In this document: piece after piece, positions 51,561-58,372 of the stretch
Position numbering within the stretch: the first letter of the stretch is position 1
Layout of the letters: every line of letters begins with the position of its first letter
NCBI GenBank assembly: GCA_016793245.1
Contig: JAEUHW010000162.1
Coordinates: 1 to 58,372, forward strand
DNA length: 58,372 nt
Reading direction: 5' to 3'
DNA from: Planctomycetota bacterium
Lineage (GTDB): Bacteria; Planctomycetota; UBA1135; JADKAF01
Notes under the pieces: model-generated
What the model saw: only the letters and a program-made list of their open reading frames with translations
The model's database searches: none
What the model was told of the DNA's origin: nothing
Program-made: the position numbers and the translations under genes

Positions 51561-52769
51561 ATGACCGACTCGCACGCGAATCACGGCAGACCCGGCGAAG
51601 CGCTCGCGCTCTCGACCCGCCTCATGCACATCGGGGAGCAGGAGTCCTACGGCTCCGGGGTGAAGCCCCTGTCTCCGCCGCTCCACCACGCCGCGATCTG
51701 GGAGGCCGAGAGCGCGGAGCTGCTCGGGGCGATCGGGCGCGGAACCGCGGATCGCGCGTTCTACGGGCGCTACGGGCATCCCAACGCTCGCCAAGCGGAA
51801 GAGGCCATGGCCCTCCTCGAGGGCGCGAGTGCCGCGCTCGTCTTCGCGACGGGCATGTCGGCGCTGACCACGACTTGGGACGCGTTGCTCTCCCCGGGCG
51901 ATGCCATCGTCCTCGTGGGGCCGCTCTACGGCGGCACCGAGATGGCCGCGAAGCGCGCGGCGCGCTGGGGGATCGAGGTCCGCCGCGCGCCGATCGACGA
52001 GCCCGCGACCTGGCCCGCGCTCTTACGCGGCGCGAAGCTCGTCCACACCGAGTCGATCACCAACCCCACGCTGCGCGTCCCCGACCTCGAAGCTCTGGCG
52101 CGCGCGGCGCGCGAAGCGGGCGCGCTCTCGATGGTGGATGCGACCTTCGCCTCGCCGCTCTTGCAGCGGCCACTCGCGCTGGGCATCGATCTTTCGATGC
52201 ACTCGGCGACGAAGTTCCTCGGCGGCCACAGCGACTTGCTCGGCGGCACGATCGCCGGGAGCGAGGAGCTGCTCGCGCGGATCGCGGCCGAGCGCAAGGT
52301 GCTCGGGACGATCCTCGCGCCGGAGCCGAGCTGGCGCCTGCTGCGCTCGATCAAGACGCTGGAGCTGCGCATGGCCCGCGTGGAAGCGACGCGCCGCGTG
52401 CTCTGCGAGCGCCTGCGCTCCACCGCTCGCGTGCGGCTCGTCCTCGATCCGCTCCATCCTAGCCATCCCGATCACGCCGTCGCCTTGCGGATGCTGCGCG
52501 GTGGAGCCGGCGGCATCGCGACCTTCGAGCTCGAGGATGAACCCGCGGCGCTGCGCTGCCTGGATCGCCTGCGCCTCTTCCATCGCGCCGCGAGCTTGGG
52601 TGGCAGCGAATCGCTCGCCAGCTTGCCGGCGCTCACCTCGCACGCCGCGCTCACGCCCGAGCAGCGCGTCGCCTGTGGGATCCGCGCCGGCTGCATCCGG
52701 CTCGCGATCGGCCTCGAGGACGCGAACGACCTCTGGCGCGATCTCCAGCAGGCGTTGGAGCTCGTCTGA
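51561..52769 (+). CDS. Cys/Met-metabolism PLP-dependent enzyme (gamma-lyase/gamma-synthase fold)
   Basis: This 402-residue enzyme belongs to the fold-type I group that includes methionine gamma-lyase, cystathionine gamma-synthase and beta-lyase. Signatures are STRLMHIGEQ, VKPLSPPLHHAAIWE, YGRYGHPNARQAEEAMALLE, FATGMSALTT (phosphate site), VGPLYGGTEM, ESITNPTLRVPDLEAL, the MVDATFASPLLQRPL stretch and the PLP lysine Lys218 in HSATKFLGGHSD. The conserved Tyr and SLGG-E-SL substrate loop are present (SLGGSESLASLP). The exact reaction cannot be fixed from sequence. The ATG follows AGGAGGATCG, a strong ribosome site. The HyuB-like gene starts one base after its stop, so the pair are coexpressed. 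Confidence 0.92.
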   Translation: MTDSHANHGRPGEALALSTRLMHIGEQESYGSGVKPLSPPLHHAAIWEAESAELLGAIGRGTADRAFYGRYGHPNARQAEEAMALLEGASAALVFATGMSALTTTWDALLSPGDAIVLVGPLYGGTEMAAKRAARWGIEVRRAPIDEPATWPALLRGAKLVHTESITNPTLRVPDLEALARAAREAGALSMVDATFASPLLQRPLALGIDLSMHSATKFLGGHSDLLGGTIAGSEELLARIAAERKVLGTILAPEPSWRLLRSIKTLELRMARVEATRRVLCERLRSTARVRLVLDPLHPSHPDHAVALRMLRGGAGGIATFELEDEPAALRCLDRLRLFHRAASLGGSESLASLPALTSHAALTPEQRVACGIRAGCIRLAIGLEDANDLWRDLQQALELV

Positions 52770-52770
52770 G

Positions 52771-54360
52771 ATGCCGCGCTCGTCGCTCCGCCCCGATGCG
52801 GTCTCGATCGAAGTCTTCCAGCACCTCTTCGCCGGCATCGCCGAGGAGATGGGGGCCAAGCTGCGCAAGTGCGCGTTCTCGCCGAACATCAAGGAGCGGC
52901 GGGACTTCTCGTGCGCGATCTTCGATGCGCGCGGTCGCCAGCTCGCCCAAGCGGCGCACATCCCCGTGCATCTCGGCTCCACTCCGGCGAGCGTTCATGC
53001 GGCGCTCGAAGCGGTCCCGCGCTGGCAGCGCGGCGACGCGGTGCTGCTGAACGACCCGTTCTTCGGCGGCACGCACCTCCCGGACCTCACCCTGGTGTCG
53101 CCGGTCTTCTGCACGCGAGGAGCGCAGAAGCCCGACTTCTTCGTCGTGAACCGCGCGCATCACGCCGACATCGGCGGCGCCGAGGCCGGCTCGATGGCCC
53201 CCGCGCAGGAGATCTTCGCCGAAGGGCTCCGCATCCCGCCGATCCGCTGGGTGCGAGCGGGCGCGATCGACGAGGACACGACCGCGCTGATCCTGCTCAA
53301 CTGTCGAACGCCGCAGGAGCGGCGAGCGGATCTCCTCGCGCAATGGGCGGCGAACCGCCTCGGCGCCGAGCGCTTGGAAGAGCTCTGGCGCGAGTACGGC
53401 GCGCCCGTCGTACGCGCGCATGCCGAGGCCTTGCGCGAGCACGGGCGGCGCTCCGTAGCGCAGGTGATCGCGGCGTTGCCGGAGGGGCTCGTGCGCTTCG
53501 AGGATGCGCTCGACGACGACGGCTTCGGTCAGGCTCCGGGCCCGATGCTGCGCGTCGCGATCGAGAGGCGCGGCGAGCGCTTGCGCGTCGACTTCTCCGC
53601 GAGCGACCCGCAGATGCGCGGCGGGCTCAACGCGAATCGCGCGATCACCTTGTCTGCCGTGCTCTATGTCCTGCGCTTGCTCGCTCCGCGCGATGCGCCG
53701 ACGAACGATGCGGCGCTGGATCTCATCGACGTGATCACGGTGAAGGGCACGATCGTCGATGCGCTCCCGCCCGCCGCGGTCGCCGGCGGCAACGTCGAGA
53801 CCTCGCAGCGCCTCGTGGACGTGCTGCTCGGAGCGCTCGCGCAGCTCGTGCCTGGGCGCATCCCCGCGGCTTCCGCGGGCACGATGTGCAATCTCAGCTT
53901 CGGCGGCCGGCGCGCCGACGGCAGCACCTTCACCTATTACGAGACCTTGCCCGGCGGCATGGGCGCTCGACCTGCGGCTCCTGGACTCGACGCCGTGCAG
54001 ACCCACATGACGAACACGCGCAACACGCCCATCGAAGCGCTCGAGCTCGAGCTCCCCGTGCGTGTCGAGCGCCTCGCCGTGCGCCGCGAGAGCGGCGGCG
54101 CGGGAGCTCATCGCGGCGGCGACGGACTCGTGAAGCATCTGCGATTCCTCGTGCCCGTGCGCGCCGGCCTGATGGCTGAGCGTTTCCTGCGCGCGCCGTA
54201 TGGCCTCGCCGGTGGAGCGCCGGGGCAGAGCGGGAGCGCGCGCCTCGCGCGCGCTGCCGGCGGTCGCGAGCGCCTCTCCTCCAAGTGGTCGCGCTCGCTC
54301 GCCGCGGGCGATCTCCTCGAGATCGAGACGCCCGGCGGCGGAGGCCTCGGCGCGCCATGA
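52771..54360 (+). CDS. Hydantoinase B / oxoprolinase family protein (HyuB-like)
   Basis: This 529-residue protein corresponds to the B subunit of N-methylhydantoinase or acetone-carboxylase-type enzymes, or the C-terminal part of 5-oxoprolinase. Signatures are [82 protein letters not shown] (metal-site His and Asp), [20 protein letters not shown] and [15 protein letters not shown]. The HyuA-type ATPase subunit that normally accompanies it is not adjacent. The neighbour is a sulfur-amino-acid PLP enzyme, so a link to glutathione or cyclic amide breakdown is possible. The stop overlaps the next gene (ATGA). Confidence 0.92.
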   Translation: MPRSSLRPDAVSIEVFQHLFAGIAEEMGAKLRKCAFSPNIKERRDFSCAIFDARGRQLAQAAHIPVHLGSTPASVHAALEAVPRWQRGDAVLLNDPFFGGTHLPDLTLVSPVFCTRGAQKPDFFVVNRAHHADIGGAEAGSMAPAQEIFAEGLRIPPIRWVRAGAIDEDTTALILLNCRTPQERRADLLAQWAANRLGAERLEELWREYGAPVVRAHAEALREHGRRSVAQVIAALPEGLVRFEDALDDDGFGQAPGPMLRVAIERRGERLRVDFSASDPQMRGGLNANRAITLSAVLYVLRLLAPRDAPTNDAALDLIDVITVKGTIVDALPPAAVAGGNVETSQRLVDVLLGALAQLVPGRIPAASAGTMCNLSFGGRRADGSTFTYYETLPGGMGARPAAPGLDAVQTHMTNTRNTPIEALELELPVRVERLAVRRESGGAGAHRGGDGLVKHLRFLVPVRAGLMAERFLRAPYGLAGGAPGQSGSARLARAAGGRERLSSKWSRSLAAGDLLEIETPGGGGLGAP

Positions 54361-54797
54361 AAGCGGAGCGGAACGGACGCGGGCGCGCAGGTGCTCAGGC
54401 TCTCGGAAGCGCCCTGCTGCTCCTCCTCGCGAGTTGCGCCGCGGGACCGCGCATCGTGGCGTTGGGTTCGATCCCCGAAGACCAGCGCTACGAGCACGCG
54501 CGCGCCGCGACGCAGCTCCTCTTTCCGGACCTCGAGCTGCAGGACGCCGCGAGCGGCTGGGTCGTCTCCTTGCCGCGCTATGTCGGTGGCGCCGATCGCC
54601 GCCGCCTGCGCGCGTACGTGCATGTCTTCGCAGCGACGCGCGAGGGCGCGCGCGCGGAGCTCTGGGTCGAGCGCGAGGTCTTTGCCTCCAAGTGGTTCTT
54701 CGGCTTGCTCGGCACCGAAGGCTGGGTCGGCGACGGGCGCGACGACGACTTCGAAGAGCGGCTCGTGCGCCGCATGTCGCCGCAGCGCGACGACTGA
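54357..54797 (+). CDS. Small lipoprotein
   Basis: This 146-residue lipoprotein has a signal with lipobox LASC (Cys27). The mature part has mixed alpha/beta character (DQRYEHARAATQLLFPDLEL, SGWVVSLPRYVGG, RAYVHVFAATREGARAELWVER) and ends in an acidic/basic helix (DDDFEERLVRRM). No family was recognised. Its ATG overlaps the HyuB stop, so it is the third gene of the operon, though a periplasmic or outer-membrane protein is an unexpected partner for two cytoplasmic enzymes. Confidence 0.8.
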   Translation: MKAERNGRGRAGAQALGSALLLLLASCAAGPRIVALGSIPEDQRYEHARAATQLLFPDLELQDAASGWVVSLPRYVGGADRRRLRAYVHVFAATREGARAELWVEREVFASKWFFGLLGTEGWVGDGRDDDFEERLVRRMSPQRDD

Positions 54798-54844
54798 GCC
54801 CTTCGCGCCAGGTTTCTGCGCGCCGCGCCGCGCCGCGCCGTGGC

Positions 54845-55372
54845 TCAGTAGTTCTGGAGCGCCAAGCGCAGGCGCGCGAGCTCGCGCTCGATGCTGCGCC
54901 GCGAGACTCCGCCCAAGCGATGCAGCGAGCGCTTGTTGATGCGGCCGGTCGTGAGGAGCGAATCTCCGCGCATCAGGATCGCGCCGACGCGCGGAGCGCA
55001 GCGCCGCACCGCGCGACGTAGGTCCTCTCGCTGCAGCTCCTCGATCGGACCCAGCCCGCGTGCGCGCATCGTCTCCGGGCACTCTTCCCAGACGTGGCGG
55101 AGCTGGCGCTCGACGACGGAGTAGCACGCGCGAGCCAGCGCTTTCACCGCGAGGCGCCGGAGGGCCTCGGGGCTTTCGTCGGCGCTGCGGCGGGAGGCGC
55201 GCGCCTCGAGGAAGTGCACCAGCGCTTCGCTCCGGATGTCCTCGGCTTCGCGTCGGCAGACGCGGTAGGGCAGGCGCCGCAGGCGCGCCGCCGTCCGGAA
55301 GTAGCGCGAGAACAAGGGGCCGAAGATCTCTCCGGCGACGGGGCCGAGGCCCGCTTCTGCATAGCTCTCCAT
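54845..55372 (-). CDS. Sigma70-like regulator (divergent)
   Basis: This 175-residue protein has the outline of a small sigma factor. It starts MESYAEAGLGPVAGEIFGPL. A region-2-like segment follows (RREAEDIRSEALVHFLEARA, compare the EDxxQevFlr... of ECF factors) with RRLAVKALARACYSVVERQLR. The C-terminus has a helix-turn-helix-like stretch (RINKRSLHRLGGVSRRSIERELARLRLALQ) where region 4 would sit. The region-4 turn is short and Arg-rich, so DNA binding is inferred only. The ATG at 55372 was chosen from composition; the frame is open to 55528 without sense. It is divergent from the ThuA gene, 211 bases away, with a near-palindrome between them, so it may control that gene. Confidence 0.65.
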   Translation of the reverse strand: MESYAEAGLGPVAGEIFGPLFSRYFRTAARLRRLPYRVCRREAEDIRSEALVHFLEARASRRSADESPEALRRLAVKALARACYSVVERQLRHVWEECPETMRARGLGPIEELQREDLRRAVRRCAPRVGAILMRGDSLLTTGRINKRSLHRLGGVSRRSIERELARLRLALQNY

Positions 55373-55446
55373 CGCTCGAATCCTGCTCCAGGGGGACGGG
55401 TGGCAGCCCCGCGGCGGACGGGGGCGGTGAGCGGAGTTTATTCGGG

Positions 55447-55458
55447 GTGAACGTTTAC
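55447..55458. promoter_or_regulatory. Candidate operator between divergent genes
   Basis: GTGAACGTTTAC is palindromic except for one base pair (position 3 against 10). It lies between the sigma-like gene (minus) and the ThuA gene (plus), where a shared regulator could bind. Confidence 0.3.
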
Positions 55459-55583
55459 TCCAGCGAAATCTGCGACTTCGTTGGCGCCCCTGTGGGCTCC
55501 GAGGCCGCAGCTCCCTAACCAAAGACAAACACGCGCCTCCACCGGTCGGCCGCGGTTGCGAGTCCCGCTGTCAGGGGATAGGC

Positions 55584-58372
55584 ATGCCGCGCTCGCTCGA
55601 CGCGCTCGCGCGCGAGCCCCCGCTCGTTCCTCTCGCCGAGACCGCCGTGTCGCACTCGCTCGCCGCCGCGTGGATCCGTGCGCTCTGCACGGCGCTCTGC
55701 TTCGCCCAGCCTCTTCCGGCGACCGCCGACGAAGGCGGCGGGCCACCTCTGCGCGTCCTCTTCCTCGCGAGTCCTCCGGATGCTCATCCCACGGGAACGC
55801 ACGAGTACGCGGCGAGCTGCGGCCTGCTCGCGCATGCCCTGCGTCACGCAGAGGAGCTCGGGCCCGTCGAGACGAGCATCGCGAGGCAGGGTTGGCCCGG
55901 GGACGAGAGCGAGCTCGAGCGCGCGGACACGATCGTCGTCGTGAGCGCCGGCGCGGATCGCGATCGCGCGATGCACCCGCTCCTCGTCGGCGAGCGCTGG
56001 CGAGCGCTCGAGCGCGCGATGGCGCGCGGTTGCGGCTTGGTCGTCGTGCACTGGGCGATCTTCGTGCCGCGAGCTCCCGAGGGCGAGCGCTTCCTCGCGT
56101 GGACCGGAGCGCACTTCGATTACGAGAGCGGCGCCGAGCCGCAGCGTTGGGCCTCGGCGATCCAGACCTGCGATGTGCCCGTCGAGCTCGGCGAACAGGA
56201 GCATCCCGTGCTGCGGGGCGTGACCCCGTTCCAGCAGCGCGAGGAGTGGTACTACCGTCTGCGCCTCGCGGCCGGCGAGCCGGGCTTCGCGCCGTTGCTG
56301 CGCGCGCACATCCCCGGAGAAGAGGAGCCGCAGATCGTCGCGTGCGCTCGCGAGCGCGAAGGCGGCGGCCGCGGCTTCGCGACGAGCGGTGGTCACTTCC
56401 TCGCCAACTTCCGCGAGCCGTCGTTCGCGCGCCTGCTCCTGAACGCGATCGTCTGGACCGCGCGTCGCGAGGTCCCCGCTGCCGGCGTCGCGACGCAGGA
56501 GGCCGAAGCGATCGACGCGTGGATCGTGGCGGGGCGCAATCATCCCGCGCACGAGGTCGCCGCGACGAACGACGCGCTGCGCGAGCTGCTGCGGCGCGAT
56601 CCGCGCTTCGCTCTGCGCGTCGTCGAGGATCCCGAGGCGCTGCGCGAGCTCGAGCCGCGTGCTCCGGCGGTCGTGATCTGGAACCACGTGAACTGGGCGA
56701 GCGAGGGCCTCTCGCCCGAGGCGCGCGCGAGCTTCCTGCGCTGGCTCGAGGCCGGCGGCGGCTTGCTGCTCGTGCACTTCGGAGCGAGCGCGTTCCATCC
56801 GTCGTTGCCGGGAGCGCCGCCGAGCGCCACGTGGCCGCTCTGGCACGAGCGCATCGCCGTGCGCGCCTGGGATCACGAGGGGGCCAGCGGGCACGACGCG
56901 TATGGGCCCTTCCGCGTCGAGCTCACCGGCGCATCGCATCCCGCGCTCGATGGGCTCGCGTCGTGGATCACGACCGACGAGCTCTACTACCGACAAGTCG
57001 GAGGGCCGCGCGCCGAAGCTCTGCTCGTCGCGCGCTCGCGCGACACGCAGCGCGCGGAGCCCCTGGCCTGGAGCCACGCGGTAGGAGCGGGGCGCGTGTT
57101 CCAGACGGTGCTCGGTCACGACGCGCCCGCGCTGCGCAATCCCGGAACCGCGGCGCTGCTCCGCCAAGCCGCGACGTGGTGCGCCGGTCGCACGCCGCGC
57201 TCAGAGCTCGCGCACAGCGCCGAGCCGGCGCGCGGTCGCTTCGGCGGCTTCCACGACGGAGCTCTCGGCCGCTTGACGCTCGACTTCGATGCCTCTCGTG
57301 CGCACGCGCCGTTCACGCTCGATGTGTGGGCGAAGCTCGAAGCGCGCAGCGGCTACCACGTCTTCGTCTCGCGCGAGCCGAAGGAGTCGGGTACGCACTG
57401 GGAGCTCTACGCGCATGCGAACGCGGGCGAGCTCGCGGCGTATCTGCCCGGCTACGAGCCCGCGGAGCTGCGCTCGTCGCGGCGCATCGCGGATGGAGCG
57501 TGGCACGCGCTCGCGCTCAGCTTCGACGGCGAGCTCGCGCGTCTCTACGTCGACGCGGAGCTCGTGCTCGAACAGCGCGTGCAGCGAAAGGCGCTCCCCG
57601 CGATCGCCGGAGGGCTCTTCGTCGCCGGCGCCGTGTCCGCGACGCACGAGGTCGGTTGTGCCGCGATGATCGACGAGGTCGTGCTGCGCCGCGGCGTGCA
57701 TCCGCCGGCCGCTCCCGATCGGCCCGATCTCGCGCGCGACGCCACGACGCTCGGCGCGTGGTCGTTCGAGAGCGCGAGCGGTGCTTCGCGCGCGCAGGTT
57801 CCGGCGGGCTTCGTCTCGCCGCGCGAGTGGACGCCGCCGTTCCGCGAAGGCGATCCCGAATCCGAGCGCGAGGAGGACTGGATCGATGCGCGCTTCCAGC
57901 GGATGGACACGGGGCCGTTCCTCGCGACCTCCGTCGAGACACCGCGCGGCCGCGTCGCGAAGGGGCTCGCGCTGCGCCTCGGCGAGGAGCGCGAGGCCTC
58001 GATGCTCTTCGACACCGCGGCCCTCGAGATGCGCGCGGCCTGGCGCGGGCCGTTCCTCGCGCACTCCGAGGTGCGTTTCGGTCTGCTCGTGCTGCCGCGG
58101 CTCGGCGCGGCACCCGAGCTCTCGACCGCGTGCGACTCGCCGCGCGCCCTGCCGCCCGAGGAGGGTCGTTGGCGTGGTCTCGAGCTGCGCGGCGAGCGCG
58201 TGTTGCTCGACTACGAGCGCCGCGGCCGCGCGATCGCGGAAGCTCCGTGGGTGCGCCGCATCTCCGGCGTGCTCGCGTTCGAGCGGCGCTTCGAGATCGC
58301 GCCCGGGGAGTCGGCGCTCGAGCTCGCGCTCGAGGACGAGGAGCTCGGAGCGCTGGCGCCGCTCGAGCTGCC
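55584..58372 (+). CDS. ThuA (x2) - LamG - DUF6797-like protein, 5' part
   Basis: The frame runs off the right edge; 929 codons are visible. The ATG at 55584 follows AGGGGATAGGC. A short hydrophobic stretch at about 28-45 could be an export signal. The first ThuA-like domain spans about 55-290 (LRVLFLASPPDAHPTGTHEY, LVVVHWAIFVP, GGHFLANFREPSF) and the second about 310-535 (VVIWNHVNWASEG, GGGLLLVHFGASAF, GRVFQTVLGHDAPALRN). A LamG-type lectin fold follows at about 555-700 (FTLDVWAKLEARSGYHVF, IADGAWHALALSFDG, VGCAAMIDEVVLRRG). Then a DUF6797-like segment starts near 770 (MDTGPFLATSVETPRGRVAKGLALRLG). ThuA is a glutamine-amidotransferase-like fold used in disaccharide utilisation. Such chains in planctomycetes often end in haem-binding or cytochrome domains, which cannot be seen here. 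Confidence 0.85.
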   Translation, partial: MPRSLDALAREPPLVPLAETAVSHSLAAAWIRALCTALCFAQPLPATADEGGGPPLRVLFLASPPDAHPTGTHEYAASCGLLAHALRHAEELGPVETSIARQGWPGDESELERADTIVVVSAGADRDRAMHPLLVGERWRALERAMARGCGLVVVHWAIFVPRAPEGERFLAWTGAHFDYESGAEPQRWASAIQTCDVPVELGEQEHPVLRGVTPFQQREEWYYRLRLAAGEPGFAPLLRAHIPGEEEPQIVACAREREGGGRGFATSGGHFLANFREPSFARLLLNAIVWTARREVPAAGVATQEAEAIDAWIVAGRNHPAHEVAATNDALRELLRRDPRFALRVVEDPEALRELEPRAPAVVIWNHVNWASEGLSPEARASFLRWLEAGGGLLLVHFGASAFHPSLPGAPPSATWPLWHERIAVRAWDHEGASGHDAYGPFRVELTGASHPALDGLASWITTDELYYRQVGGPRAEALLVARSRDTQRAEPLAWSHAVGAGRVFQTVLGHDAPALRNPGTAALLRQAATWCAGRTPRSELAHSAEPARGRFGGFHDGALGRLTLDFDASRAHAPFTLDVWAKLEARSGYHVFVSREPKESGTHWELYAHANAGELAAYLPGYEPAELRSSRRIADGAWHALALSFDGELARLYVDAELVLEQRVQRKALPAIAGGLFVAGAVSATHEVGCAAMIDEVVLRRGVHPPAAPDRPDLARDATTLGAWSFESASGASRAQVPAGFVSPREWTPPFREGDPESEREEDWIDARFQRMDTGPFLATSVETPRGRVAKGLALRLGEEREASMLFDTAALEMRAAWRGPFLAHSEVRFGLLVLPRLGAAPELSTACDSPRALPPEEGRWRGLELRGERVLLDYERRGRAIAEAPWVRRISGVLAFERRFEIAPGESALELALEDEELGALAPLEL

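Noticed and set aside
1..58372. tRNA and rRNA genes
   Set aside because: No cloverleaf with a GTTC-A T-loop or rRNA core sequence was noticed on reading; a tRNAscan run would be decisive.

Overview
The window is very GC-rich, densely coded, chromosomal DNA. The lineage is best guessed as a planctomycete or a close relative in the PVC/Planctomycetota area. The guess rests on a partial two-ThuA + LamG + DUF6797-like protein at the right edge, on a secreted protein with the C-terminal GxGC-type domain common in large planctomycete exoproteins, and on many lipoprotein, TPR and FG-GAP proteins of no standard family. This is an inference from gene content; no rRNA gene is present to settle it. Start codons are often GTG or TTG, and genes are often joined by 4-base stop/start overlaps (ATGA or GTGA).

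Layout. (1) 2-466: the 3' end of an IS200-like/REP-associated (HUH/Y1) transposase. (2) 849-10882, minus strand: an operon of a membrane-fusion lipoprotein, two tandem RND permeases and a secreted protein. (3) 11063-31840, plus strand: moeA, lnt, two small membrane proteins of unknown role, the rod-shape cluster mreB-mreC-mreD-mrdA(PBP2)-rodA, an ECF sigma factor with a large membrane-anchored anti-sigma-like partner, a SIRT5/CobB-type sirtuin, an MFS transporter, a NadR-like P-loop protein and an FG-GAP exoprotein. (4) 31976-35283, minus strand: two translationally coupled TPR proteins. (5) 35655-50852, plus strand: an Ig-like lipoprotein, a small lipoprotein, rpsO-pnp (PNPase with a roughly 335-residue repetitive tail), a PBP4-type D-Ala-D-Ala carboxypeptidase, and an apparent secretion operon of a small exported protein, two different secretin-domain lipoproteins and a GspK-like pseudopilin. 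(6) 51091-58372: a small minus-strand membrane protein, a Cys/Met-type PLP enzyme with a HyuB-like protein and a lipoprotein, a minus-strand sigma-like regulator, and the start of the ThuA protein.

The most unusual non-coding signal is a family of intergenic repeats (12272-12384, 27004-27153, 50868-51093). All three copies begin exactly at the stop codon of the preceding gene with the same 12-mer, TGAGAGGCTGAG. Copies two and three continue with modules that fold into small hairpins, including a compensatory G:C to T:A exchange. A second repeat, a near-perfect 13-15 bp hairpin with GAGCCTG(T/C)CGGAG arms, occurs at 31874-31908 and 43610-43642. Both could be relics of REP-type palindromes, in keeping with the transposase fragment at the left edge, but that link is inferred.

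How the genes work together: much of the window serves the cell envelope, including lipoprotein maturation (lnt, with many lipobox proteins as clients), rod elongation and peptidoglycan synthesis or trimming, efflux, and outer-membrane secretion. Regulation is suggested by the ECF/anti-sigma pair and by several sigma70-like promoters with 16-18 base spacers, listed below.
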